From positions 124,001-188,000 of the forward strand of contig NZ_LQXS01000001.1 of assembly GCF_001586775.1 (NCBI RefSeq): 64,000 bases of DNA, written 5' to 3'. The DNA comes from Sphingobacterium populi. Lineage in GTDB: Bacteria; Bacteroidota; Bacteroidia; Sphingobacteriales; Sphingobacteriaceae. This document shows, in pieces, positions 9,144 to 17,336 of this stretch. The notes beneath the pieces are model-generated. The model was not told the origin of the DNA, made no database searches, and saw only the letters and a list, made by a program, of their open reading frames with translations. A program made the position numbers and the translations under genes. How positions within the stretch are numbered: position 1 is the stretch's first letter; every line of letters begins with the position of its first letter.

Positions 9144-9162
9144 TGGTACATTATTATGGTCC
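9144..9162. promoter_or_regulatory. Candidate MocR operator: direct repeat TGGTAC / TGGTCC
   Basis: TGGTAC (9144) and TGGTCC (9157) are repeated head to tail 13 bases apart, preceded by AAAG, in the gap between the divergent mocR and TonB-receptor genes. MocR proteins usually bind direct repeats, and AAAGTGGT resembles reported PdxR-type half sites. The assignment is an inference. Confidence 0.4.
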
Positions 9163-9172
9163 GGCAATATAC

Positions 9173-9180
9173 TACTTTTG
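9173..9180 (+). promoter_or_regulatory. -7 box of the TonB-receptor promoter
   Basis: TACTTTTG fits the TAnnTTTG consensus exactly and is 33 bases upstream of the receptor start. The TGGT repeats lie just upstream, where a regulator could act on this promoter. No clear -33 element was seen. Confidence 0.5.
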
Positions 9181-9212
9181 CGCCACATTAATTTTAATAC
9201 ACACTATCTACT

Positions 9213-11111
9213 ATGAAGCTACTAAACCATTCTTCGTTTAAATGCATACAGATTATACTGATAATCGCCCTATCACATCCCTCCGTAGTATTCGGACAGG
9301 TAAGTGAGCGAGATACCGCTCAGATTTCTGAAGTAATCATCGAAGAAAATAGGTTACAAGTGCCCTTTAATAAAAATAGCCGCCATATTGAGATCATTAC
9401 CTACGAGGAAATTCGAAGAATGCCTGTACGTACAATCAACGAAGTCCTCACACATATCAATGGGGTGGATCTCCGACAGCGAGGTCCTTTTGGCGCTCAG
9501 GCCGATATTGGAATTGATGGCGGCAGTTTTGAGCAAACACTAATTCTAGTGAACGGTATAAAAATGAGCGATCCGCAAACTGGCCATCATAGTCTCAATC
9601 TTCCTATACCTTTGGAGGCAATTGAAAGAATTGAGGTAGTACGTGGCCCAACCTCGCGTATTTATGGGATTAATGGACTTACTGGGTCTGTAAACATCGT
9701 TACACGCAAAGCTTCATCAAGCGAGATTTTTGCTCAATCTTATGTAGGTTCGTCTTTCAAGCCGGTAGAAGATGAAGCTGGGCGATCAGGGATTTATTAT
9801 GGAATGGGGCATCAGTTAGGCGGCCAACTGGTGAAAGACAAACACCAACATCAACTCTATCTCACAACCGAAAAAAGTAATGGCCAGCGCTATAACACCG
9901 CTTCTGAAGCGTTTCGAGCATTTTATGAAAACAAAATTCGCTGGAGTTCGCAAGACGAAATGCAGGTTATGGCAGGTTATATTGATAATAAATTTGGTGC
10001 GAATGGTTTTTATGCAGCGCCAGGCGATGTAGAGTCGGAGGAGGTCGTGCGTACCGCTATTGCATCGATTGGCTCGCGGCACGATCTCAATGACCGTTTG
10101 CGTATCAGTCCACGATTAAGTTATCGGAATAATACCGATGATTATCGCTATTTCCGAAACGATTTGTCTCGTGCGCGTAGTGAGCACGAAACAGATGTGT
10201 GGGCAGCCGAGTTAAATGCGCGGTACCACACTAACGTTGGTGATGTGGGGCTAGGAGCAGAATCTCGATGGGAGCGTATCGAAAGTACAAATATTGGTAA
10301 TCATCGACGACAGAATCACGGTTATTACGCCGAGTTTAGAACCGAGTATATTCAAGATGTATTGCTCAACATCGGAACATATGTAAACTACAATTCGCAA
10401 TATGGTTGGCAGGCATTTCCTGGGGTCGATATAGCTTATAATTTTCTTCCGAAATGGCGTGCAGCGGCCAATGTTGGTTCCAGTCAACGTATCCCATCTT
10501 TTACCGATCTATATCTCGACCAGCGTCCTGGAAATATTGGTAATGCAAATTTGCGATCGGAGAATGCGTGGCAAGCCGAGGGAAGTGTCCGTTTTCAAGA
10601 CGGTAATCTTATTGCGCAAGCGGGATATTTTTATCGGAACGTTGCTCAATTTATTGACTGGCAGCGCAATAGTATTGATGAACCTTACCAAGCTACAAAT
10701 GTGGATAACAATCGTATGCGCGGACTGCATTTATCTGCTGAATATATTTCACGCTTAGGCGCGCACGCCGAGTTGAAAATACGTGTTGGATATAACTATC
10801 TGCATCCGCGAGTAGAAGCGACTACCGATGGTGTACTATCTAGATATCGCATCGAAAATCTAAAACACCAACTTAATAATACGATATCTTTAGGTATGGG
10901 GGAATGGACTTTCTCCACTACAAACCGATTTATAGAACGCGCATCGACATCATCCTATGTGATTTCGGATCTTCGCGCAGCGTATCATATTGGTTCCTTT
11001 ACGTTATTTGCAGATTTACAAAACTTATGGGATGTCACGTATGTAGAAGCTGGAGCTGTACCGATGCCGGGTCGATGGCAAACAATCGGTTTGAGATATA
11101 CCAGAAGGTAA
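9213..11111 (+). CDS. TonB-dependent outer-membrane receptor (BtuB/FepA-like)
   Basis: A 632-residue outer-membrane transporter. The signal peptide covers about residues 1-28 (IQIILIIALSHPSVVFGQ). The plug domain (about 45-165) shows VRTINEVLTHINGVDLRQRGPFGAQADIGIDGGSFEQTLILVNGIKM and the conserved IERIEVVRGPTSRIYGINGLTGSVNIVTRK. The rest is a 22-strand-type barrel ending with RYTRR. There is no N-terminal carboxypeptidase-like domain, unlike SusC proteins. The ligand is not evident; cobalamin or a siderophore is typical. Divergence from a PLP-type MocR regulator suggests control by a small metabolite. Confidence 0.9.
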   Translation: MKLLNHSSFKCIQIILIIALSHPSVVFGQVSERDTAQISEVIIEENRLQVPFNKNSRHIEIITYEEIRRMPVRTINEVLTHINGVDLRQRGPFGAQADIGIDGGSFEQTLILVNGIKMSDPQTGHHSLNLPIPLEAIERIEVVRGPTSRIYGINGLTGSVNIVTRKASSSEIFAQSYVGSSFKPVEDEAGRSGIYYGMGHQLGGQLVKDKHQHQLYLTTEKSNGQRYNTASEAFRAFYENKIRWSSQDEMQVMAGYIDNKFGANGFYAAPGDVESEEVVRTAIASIGSRHDLNDRLRISPRLSYRNNTDDYRYFRNDLSRARSEHETDVWAAELNARYHTNVGDVGLGAESRWERIESTNIGNHRRQNHGYYAEFRTEYIQDVLLNIGTYVNYNSQYGWQAFPGVDIAYNFLPKWRAAANVGSSQRIPSFTDLYLDQRPGNIGNANLRSENAWQAEGSVRFQDGNLIAQAGYFYRNVAQFIDWQRNSIDEPYQATNVDNNRMRGLHLSAEYISRLGAHAELKIRVGYNYLHPRVEATTDGVLSRYRIENLKHQLNNTISLGMGEWTFSTTNRFIERASTSSYVISDLRAAYHIGSFTLFADLQNLWDVTYVEAGAVPMPGRWQTIGLRYTRR

Positions 11112-11112
11112 G

Positions 11113-12060
11113 TTAATGCCATTCTTGCCTTCCTAGCGATTTTGAAGATGGAGAGAAAGGCAATGTATCCTGCGGGGCAGCAGGTATTCGAGTTGACAAA
11201 TTTTGGAGAACCGGCTGCCCAGCATCAACCCAAGCTGAATACCAGTACGAGCCAACCAGATGAATGGAAGATCGGAGCCGTCGCTCCACCATCCCATTTA
11301 ACGCCGTGTGATACGATCTAGCGTAATGATCGGAATAATGTAATCCAAGCACATTATTTCGCATGAGATAGGAGCGCTGCAGGTTTGCAGGTACTGTTTG
11401 AGCAAGTTCCTTTTCTACCGAAAGTACAGAATCCACCAACTCGTGGCTATATTTTACAATGTCCCACGCCGTTTCTAACGGATCGGCAATGTAGTTGGCT
11501 TTCCCAACTAGCAGATCGTATTCGTCCGAAAACATTTCCGGAAGCCGGGTTTCCCAAAAGGCATGGATTCCAATCTGATCTGTAAATTGGCCGTTATAAT
11601 TTGCGGTTGTATGCAGTGGCACGTGCGCATCAGCAATATAATGTCCTAAATCTGCCGCATGTCGGATTATTCCCGAAAAGTCTTTTTCTGAAAATGCAGC
11701 AACCAACTTGCGATAAGACCGATCAATTTGCCAAGGCACAATGCCACGTGCATTCATCACTCGCTCCTGATATTTCTCTTTGGCCTTCGACCAATGTATC
11801 GGTATCGAATCCGGTATTTCACTGTACTGATCCAGATCAATATAATGCCGAACAGATTCTGCAGAGTCAATATAGCGTCGTTTATCAGGATCTATTGCTC
11901 GTTCAGTAATAGTTTTAATGTGTAATTTGAAAAATCCAGCTAACTCTGTAGGAAGTGTGAATACAGCTGTTTCATTAATCAAACGATGTGCAAAAAATCC
12001 CCAGGACGAGCATAAAATACAGATCATCAACCCTAAAAATAAGATCAATCTTTTGTGCAT
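11113..12060 (-). CDS. S1/P1-nuclease or zinc-dependent phospholipase C-like secreted protein
   Basis: A 315-residue exported protein from the ATG at 12060; longer frames starting at 12162 would overlap tenA and lack a leader at the N-terminus. The signal peptide is MHKRLILFLGLMICILCSS, and the mature protein begins WGFFAHRLINETA. An N-terminal Trp-Gly followed by a metal-binding His is typical of the zinc-dependent S1/P1 nuclease and phospholipase C fold. Further likely Zn ligands are H in AADLGHYIADAHVPLHTT and H in IGIHAFWE. It probably acts in the periplasm on nucleic acids or phospholipids. Its end is 2 bases from the end of the convergent TonB-receptor gene. Confidence 0.8.
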   Translation of the reverse strand: MHKRLILFLGLMICILCSSWGFFAHRLINETAVFTLPTELAGFFKLHIKTITERAIDPDKRRYIDSAESVRHYIDLDQYSEIPDSIPIHWSKAKEKYQERVMNARGIVPWQIDRSYRKLVAAFSEKDFSGIIRHAADLGHYIADAHVPLHTTANYNGQFTDQIGIHAFWETRLPEMFSDEYDLLVGKANYIADPLETAWDIVKYSHELVDSVLSVEKELAQTVPANLQRSYLMRNNVLGLHYSDHYARSYHTALNGMVERRLRSSIHLVGSYWYSAWVDAGQPVLQNLSTRIPAAPQDTLPFSPSSKSLGRQEWH

Positions 12061-12127
12061 ATGGAGCGATATTGATGAGATAAATATCGCTTTAATATTT
12101 CTATTAAAGAAAATTAATTTCTTATAA

Positions 12128-12787
12128 TTACTCCTTCCATCGTATGGTATGGTAAGCGGCATCCCAGAATTGATATTCTAATTGGGTCGCTTTTTCGAAT
12201 GCCTGCCACATCCGAACTCGGATTTCCTCGGTCGTATTATCGGCCATTTTATCAGTATATCCGATGGCTTTTTCGACGCCTTCGGCAAAATCGTCGCCAC
12301 TGTAAGTGTCTATCCAAGCTTGGTAACGATTATTTGATTTAGCACCTGCTAAAATATAATCACCAACTTCCTTATAAATCCAAAAGCAAGGCAGTACTGC
12401 GGCAATAGCCACTTCTAAGGGATCGAATGCCGCGGTGCTTTTCAAGTAATGAACATAGTGATGGCAAATGGGCTGCATCGCACTATCTTCATGCGCATCT
12501 ATTACCTTAAACTGCTTAAAATAGGTTTCATGCAATGCTTTTTCAACAATGAGTGCATTTTTGCCAAAGTCGAAAAATTGAATTGCCTGATCATTAGCAT
12601 TACTTTTACTTCCAATATACGCAAGAACTCGCCCAAAATGCTCTAAATAACGGGCATCTTGCTGCATGTAAAACTGAAATTTTTCTAAAGGCAATGTACC
12701 ATCCTTTAATTCCTGAATAAAAGGCATACCAATGATGTGCTCGTACAAAGAGGAAATATTACTCCATGCTTGTTTGCTCCAACGCAT
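12128..12787 (-). CDS. tenA: Thiaminase II / aminopyrimidine aminohydrolase TenA
   Basis: A 219-residue all-helical protein that hydrolyses aminomethyl-HMP to HMP in salvage of base-degraded thiamine. The motif VLPCFWIYKEVG holds the catalytic Cys (residue 134), and MQQDARYLEHF (residues 41-51) holds the Asp that binds the pyrimidine. The C-terminal region FAEGVEKAIGYTDKMAD and QLEYQFWDAAY fits the family. It overlaps the end of thiD by 29 bases on the same strand and so shares the TPP riboswitch control upstream of thiD. Confidence 0.94.
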   Translation of the reverse strand: MRWSKQAWSNISSLYEHIIGMPFIQELKDGTLPLEKFQFYMQQDARYLEHFGRVLAYIGSKSNANDQAIQFFDFGKNALIVEKALHETYFKQFKVIDAHEDSAMQPICHHYVHYLKSTAAFDPLEVAIAAVLPCFWIYKEVGDYILAGAKSNNRYQAWIDTYSGDDFAEGVEKAIGYTDKMADNTTEEIRVRMWQAFEKATQLEYQFWDAAYHTIRWKE

Positions 12788-13604
12788 AAATGTGTAGTTT
12801 TTGAGGGTTGTGAAAATGATTTAATGGGCCAGATCCTTTTCCGATTTGTAAATCTTTACTACCAAGGAGCGCTTGATATACATAATTTAGTGCCTTAGAA
12901 ACCGCACTTTCTAGCGGATCTCCCATAGCTAAAAAAGTGGCGATCGCACTAGAAAGTGTGCATCCGGATCCATGTGTATTGTGGGTATCTATTCGTGCAG
13001 AATCGTAGTACTTTACGCTGCTATCTTTTTGTATTAGCAAACTGGTAAGCTGTGGTCCTTTCAAATGTCCGCCCTTCGCTAACACAGCTCGTACGCCAGT
13101 ATGCATCAGCTGATTGGCAGCACGCTCCATATCCGATACCGATTGAACATCTTTGTTAACTAAGACACTCATTTCATCCATATTTGGTGTTATGATGGTG
13201 CTTATCGGAAATAGTAATTCTACGCAAGCAGCAATCGTGTCTTGTTGAATAAGCTGATGGCCACTGGTAGAAACCATAACTGGGTCGAAAACTATACGCC
13301 CTGCATAGTGACGTAATTCAGCGTAAATGCTACGAACAAGATCGACCGAGTGCACCATGCCGATCTTAATGCTATCGGGATATATATCGTCAAAAATTGC
13401 TTTGAGCTGATCGGTCACCGCCTGCGTCGGAATGTTGTAAATTTGACGAACACCTTGTGTATTTTGTACTGGCAATGCTGTCAGCACGTTCATCGCATAG
13501 CCACCTAGCGCAGAAATTGTTTTTGTATCTGCCTGTATACCAGCGCCGCCACTGCCATCGAAGCCAGCAATACTTAGAATAGTGGGGACTCTCTTTTTTT
13601 TCAT
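12759..13604 (-). CDS. thiD: Hydroxymethylpyrimidine / phosphomethylpyrimidine kinase ThiD
   Basis: Phosphorylates HMP and HMP-phosphate to HMP-PP for thiamine synthesis. The ribokinase-fold N-terminus reads TILSIAGFDGSGGAGIQADT (residues 8-27), followed by ALGGYAMNVLTALPVQNTQGV. The C-terminal anion hole and catalytic Asp are in DTHNTHGSGCTLSSAIAT. The 281-residue length is normal. Together with tenA it forms a two-gene pyrimidine salvage operon; no thiC, thiE or thiM is nearby. Regulation by a TPP riboswitch about 85 bases upstream is visible in the sequence. Confidence 0.95.
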   Translation of the reverse strand: MKKKRVPTILSIAGFDGSGGAGIQADTKTISALGGYAMNVLTALPVQNTQGVRQIYNIPTQAVTDQLKAIFDDIYPDSIKIGMVHSVDLVRSIYAELRHYAGRIVFDPVMVSTSGHQLIQQDTIAACVELLFPISTIITPNMDEMSVLVNKDVQSVSDMERAANQLMHTGVRAVLAKGGHLKGPQLTSLLIQKDSSVKYYDSARIDTHNTHGSGCTLSSAIATFLAMGDPLESAVSKALNYVYQALLGSKDLQIGKGSGPLNHFHNPQKLHIYALEQTSME

Positions 13605-13666
13605 TTTAGTATATCCGAAGTCAAGAAAAAAATAATGAAACGAAATACCTAAGGAAAAAATGGAAA

Positions 13667-13684
13667 CAGATCTTAGCAGATCTG
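13667..13684 (-). terminator. Expression-platform hairpin of the TPP riboswitch
   Basis: On the minus strand CAGATCT-GCTA-AGATCTG forms a 7-bp stem, followed by a T-rich stretch (TTTCCATTTTTT). It begins 5 bases after the aptamer P1 stem. This is the expected layout for ligand-induced transcription termination. Confidence 0.6.
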
Positions 13685-13688
13685 CTGC

Positions 13689-13762
13689 GCTTTTCCCTAC
13701 GTCGGTATGATCCGAATCAGGTTCAAAGGGACTGTCTCAATTCCGTAGAATACCCCTAAAGC
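13689..13762 (-). ncRNA. TPP riboswitch (THI element)
   Basis: Read on the minus strand, the conserved aptamer blocks are present in order: GGGGTATTC, TTGAGACAG (CTGAGA equivalent), CCCTTTGAACCTGATTCGG, and ACGTAGGGAAAAGC. The ends GCTTT and AAAGC can pair as P1. It binds thiamine pyrophosphate and should reduce thiD-tenA expression when TPP is abundant. The predicted transcription start from the -7 box at 13767-13774 falls at the 5' edge of the aptamer. Confidence 0.95.
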
Positions 13763-13766
13763 CATT

Positions 13767-13774
13767 CAAATATA
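13767..13774 (-). promoter_or_regulatory. -7 box of the thiD-tenA promoter
   Basis: TATATTTG on the minus strand fits TAnnTTTG and lies 4 bases upstream of the riboswitch P1 stem, so the transcript would start at or inside the aptamer edge. No clear -33 element is visible. Confidence 0.55.
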
Positions 13775-13954
13775 TCAAAATAATCGATAATATCGATCAC
13801 ATGGTTTATCAAGGATTAGTTGAATTTTTTGGTACTAAAACTATTTACTTTCTTTATGGTTATAATAATTTACTTAAGGTATATATTTTAAAATTTAGTT
13901 AACAATTAGATAATATTATAGCTTGATATTTGACTATTAAAAAAAATAGCAAAT
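13775..13954. other. AT-rich intergenic stretch between the thiD promoter and the Oar-like receptor
   Basis: No open frame of note. The 180 bases are strongly AT-rich and must hold the promoter of the receptor gene on the plus strand. The nearest match to a -7 box is GATATTTG near 13926, which is imperfect. No repeat or hairpin with a T-tract was seen. Confidence 0.5.
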
Positions 13955-16900
13955 ATGAGGATTAAATTAATTTTCACTATACTTTGTATGAGTGTTCTTT
14001 TCGTCGGCAATGCACAGATAACGAGTTCGACTATATCAGGGCGTGCGACGGATCAAAATCGGAAACCCTTATCGGACGTCACGATTACGATCACAAACAA
14101 AGGTACAGGAGCTAACTACAGCACCAGCACCAATGCAGATGGCAGATATACAATCGCAAATCTTAACCCTGGAGGGCCGTATACATTGCAAGCTTCTTAC
14201 ATAGGTTTTGCAGCCGACATCATCGATGATGCTCAATTAATTTTAGGGTTTTCAAGTTACCATTTCATACTCCAGCAAGAATCTGCTGTGATCGAAGATA
14301 TCGTCGTACACGGGCGTAGCAGTCAAAATATAAAAGGAGGTACTCGAATCGGTGAAAAACAGATTAAAACCATGCCATCTATTAGTAGAAGTTTGCAAGA
14401 TTTTACGCGTACTACACCGCAGAGTTCAAATAACTCTTTTATGGGAACCAATTTTCGCTATAACAATGTAACGTTAGACGGTGCAATTAATAACGATGCA
14501 ATTGGCTTTAGCCCTTCGTTGGGCGGTCAAGGAAATACGTCAGGTCAGCCCGGAAGTAGTACACGTACCAATCCTGTTTCTTTAGATGCCATTCAAGATA
14601 TTCAAGTGTATTTAGCGCCTTTTGACGTGAAGATTGGTAATTTCTTAGGTGGAAGTATTAATGCTGTCACACGTAGTGGATCTAATGAAGTGAATGGCTC
14701 GGTTTATGGGTTCGGGAGAAACGCTACGATTACGGGACGTAATCGGGCTGGAGATAATTCAAGAATGCCGTCTTCGTTTTACGAGTATCAAACTGGATTT
14801 CGATTAGGATTTCCGATTATCCGCAATAAGTTATTTTTCTTTACCAATCAAGAGATTACGCGAAGACAAGATCCGGTGATTTTGGGTGCGGGTTCGGAAG
14901 ATATGCCCATCATCAATTTGGATCAGGCACGACAAATAAGCGACTATTTGGCTAGTCGGTACAATCTAGATGCTGGAGAATATGGCGATTACAATACGTT
15001 TTCACGATCTAATAAGTTCTTCAATCGTTTGGATTGGATTATCAACGAAAAACATAATTTGTCCGTACGAAATAATACCATTCTATCGCAGGCCACAAAT
15101 ATGGAACGCGACCAACAGAACTTTCGATTCAGCAGCATCGATTTTAGACAGGTGAATAATCAGAACTCCACTGTAGCAGAACTGAAAAGTCATTTTAATA
15201 GTACGATGTCCAACAGTTTATTAGTCGGCTATTCAAACATAACGGATTATCGCAGACCGTCTGCCGACCCAGCCATGCCTCAGATTGAGATTTCTTCGGG
15301 TGGTGGTACCATATTTTTGGGGACAGATCGTGAAGCGAGTATTTTTGATTTGAGACAACGCACCTTCGAACTGACGAACAACTTTACGTGGATTAAGGAT
15401 AATCATCATTTTACCTTCGGTACTCATAATGAATTTTACAATATCAATTATGGATTTGTAAACTCATGGAATGGCCGTGTTAATTATGGGAGTATTGAAG
15501 ATTTTCTCAACAACAGACCTAACCGCGTTAGAACTAATTTTAATTATGCTGACAATACCCGAGATCATATCATTGCTAATCCTCCAGCCCAATTTAGAGT
15601 CAACCTTTATAGTTTGTACGCGCAAGACGAAATGCAAATTGGTCAGCGATTAAGATTATCACCGGGTATCCGATTCGATTTAGCTCAAATGCCGGATAAG
15701 CCATCACTCAGTTTTAAAACCCTAGAATCTCCGGTAGATCCACAATATGGAACGACATTTACCTATACACAACCTCGTGATATCCGCAATCAATTTCTTG
15801 GGCAAATCCAAGTTTCGCCAAGGTTAGGATTTAATTATGACGTGTTGGGTACGCAGCAATTGATTATGCGTGGTGGGACGGGCATTTTCACTGGTCGAAT
15901 ACCGTTTGCATGGTTGGGCTATGCTTATTACAACAATGGAGATAGCTATGGTGCTTTCGATCGGCGATATACTTACACCGGTGAAAATCCTAACGTACCA
16001 GCTGCTGGATCTGATCCCATATTTGATTCGATGACAGGAGAAGGAGCGGCTGGTTTTGTACGAGGACAAGGTGTTGACCCTAACAATGCACTGGGTGCTA
16101 CACAAGTTGACTTAATTGACAACAACTTTAAAATGCCACAAGCTTGGCGTAGCAATTTAGCATTTGATTACTTAACGGCAGATCGTTGGAAGTTTACCCT
16201 TGAGGGAATTTATACTGCAGTTATTAATGATTTGCAATTTACGTACATCAACCTTAGGGATAATCCGATCTATATGCCATACGATACCGATCGTCAGCAA
16301 CCGATTTATCGGCCGAGCGAAGGTACGCAAGCGATCAATCCGCTTTATACGAATGCGTATTTATTGTCTAACACGAGCCAAGGGTATCGATATAGCATTA
16401 CAGGTCAGGTTACTAAAAGTTTCTTAATGGGTTTTGATGTAATGGCTGCCTACACCTATGGATTGTCCAAAGATATTACGAATGGTATTCGTAATTCTAT
16501 GGAGTCTAATTGGCAGATGAATCAGGCACTCAACCCCAATGATCCCCAGCTTGCTTATTCTAATTTTGATATTCGGCATCGCATAGTAAGTACGATGAAT
16601 TACCGCACAGACTGGAATCATACGGGTAAATATGTTTCTAATTTTTCAATCTTTTTCAATGCACAATCTGGATTGCCTTATACCTTGGGATTTGTAAATC
16701 GTACGATCAACGGCACGGCGCAAAACATCGGATTGGCGTATATACCTCGTCTGGGAGAAACCTCCATGTTTTTTGCGCCAACGGACGAAGGAAGAGCACA
16801 AGCTGCTGCGTTTGACGCGTACATCGACAGCGATAGTTATTTGAGCGGTCGCCGCGGCAATTTTACGGAGCGCAATGGAGCTAGAACTCCTTGGAACTTC

Positions 16901-17203
16901 CAGGCAGACTTTCGATTTACACAAGATTTTAATATCGTACGTGAGGGTCGTAAGACACGAACCATATCATTCACGTACGATATTATCAACTTAACGAATT
17001 TGCTATACAGAAATTGGGGGATTCAATATTTTTCTCCCAATACATTTAATTCTACATCGAGTGTTGGGCTCACACCTGTTGCAGCGGGATCTGCGACTAC
17101 TTATCCTCTGTATACCTTCAATCAAGACGATGTGACGAACTATTCACGGGATTTTTTTGCGTCTCGTTGGCAGATGCAGTTCGGTTTGAGGTACAGCTTT
17201 TAG
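13955..17203 (+). CDS. Oar-like TonB-dependent receptor with N-terminal carboxypeptidase-regulatory-like domain
   Basis: A 1082-residue outer-membrane protein. The signal peptide is about residues 1-20 (ending FVGNAQ). A CarboxypepD_reg-like beta-sandwich (about 24-100; ISGRATDQNRKPLSDVTITI) is followed by a plug-like region with PSISRSLQDFTRTTPQ and NNVTLDGAINNDAIG. The IQDIQVYLAPFDVKIGNFLGGSINAVTRSG stretch fits Oar/OmpA-related TonB receptors. The remainder is barrel, ending MQFGLRYSF with terminal aromatic residue as expected for BAM recognition. Oar proteins export or import large substrates; the substrate here is unknown. No SusD partner is adjacent, which argues against a polysaccharide utilisation locus. 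Confidence 0.9.
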   Translation: MRIKLIFTILCMSVLFVGNAQITSSTISGRATDQNRKPLSDVTITITNKGTGANYSTSTNADGRYTIANLNPGGPYTLQASYIGFAADIIDDAQLILGFSSYHFILQQESAVIEDIVVHGRSSQNIKGGTRIGEKQIKTMPSISRSLQDFTRTTPQSSNNSFMGTNFRYNNVTLDGAINNDAIGFSPSLGGQGNTSGQPGSSTRTNPVSLDAIQDIQVYLAPFDVKIGNFLGGSINAVTRSGSNEVNGSVYGFGRNATITGRNRAGDNSRMPSSFYEYQTGFRLGFPIIRNKLFFFTNQEITRRQDPVILGAGSEDMPIINLDQARQISDYLASRYNLDAGEYGDYNTFSRSNKFFNRLDWIINEKHNLSVRNNTILSQATNMERDQQNFRFSSIDFRQVNNQNSTVAELKSHFNSTMSNSLLVGYSNITDYRRPSADPAMPQIEISSGGGTIFLGTDREASIFDLRQRTFELTNNFTWIKDNHHFTFGTHNEFYNINYGFVNSWNGRVNYGSIEDFLNNRPNRVRTNFNYADNTRDHIIANPPAQFRVNLYSLYAQDEMQIGQRLRLSPGIRFDLAQMPDKPSLSFKTLESPVDPQYGTTFTYTQPRDIRNQFLGQIQVSPRLGFNYDVLGTQQLIMRGGTGIFTGRIPFAWLGYAYYNNGDSYGAFDRRYTYTGENPNVPAAGSDPIFDSMTGEGAAGFVRGQGVDPNNALGATQVDLIDNNFKMPQAWRSNLAFDYLTADRWKFTLEGIYTAVINDLQFTYINLRDNPIYMPYDTDRQQPIYRPSEGTQAINPLYTNAYLLSNTSQGYRYSITGQVTKSFLMGFDVMAAYTYGLSKDITNGIRNSMESNWQMNQALNPNDPQLAYSNFDIRHRIVSTMNYRTDWNHTGKYVSNFSIFFNAQSGLPYTLGFVNRTINGTAQNIGLAYIPRLGETSMFFAPTDEGRAQAAAFDAYIDSDSYLSGRRGNFTERNGARTPWNFQADFRFTQDFNIVREGRKTRTISFTYDIINLTNLLYRNWGIQYFSPNTFNSTSSVGLTPVAAGSATTYPLYTFNQDDVTNYSRDFFASRWQMQFGLRYSF

Positions 17204-17336
17204 TTTAACATTAACTTTACCAATTATAGCGTTCGACCGGGGAGTTTAGCAGTTAATGAAGAGAGCAGGAGGGGTGTTATGGAGCCAACACAATCTTCCT
17301 GCTTTCGTTATTTCCTTATTATCGTGCTCGTTATAC

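Noticed and set aside
13955..17203. SusC of a polysaccharide utilisation locus
   Set aside because: The domain order resembles SusC superficially, but the plug motifs fit Oar-type receptors, and there is no SusD gene next to it.
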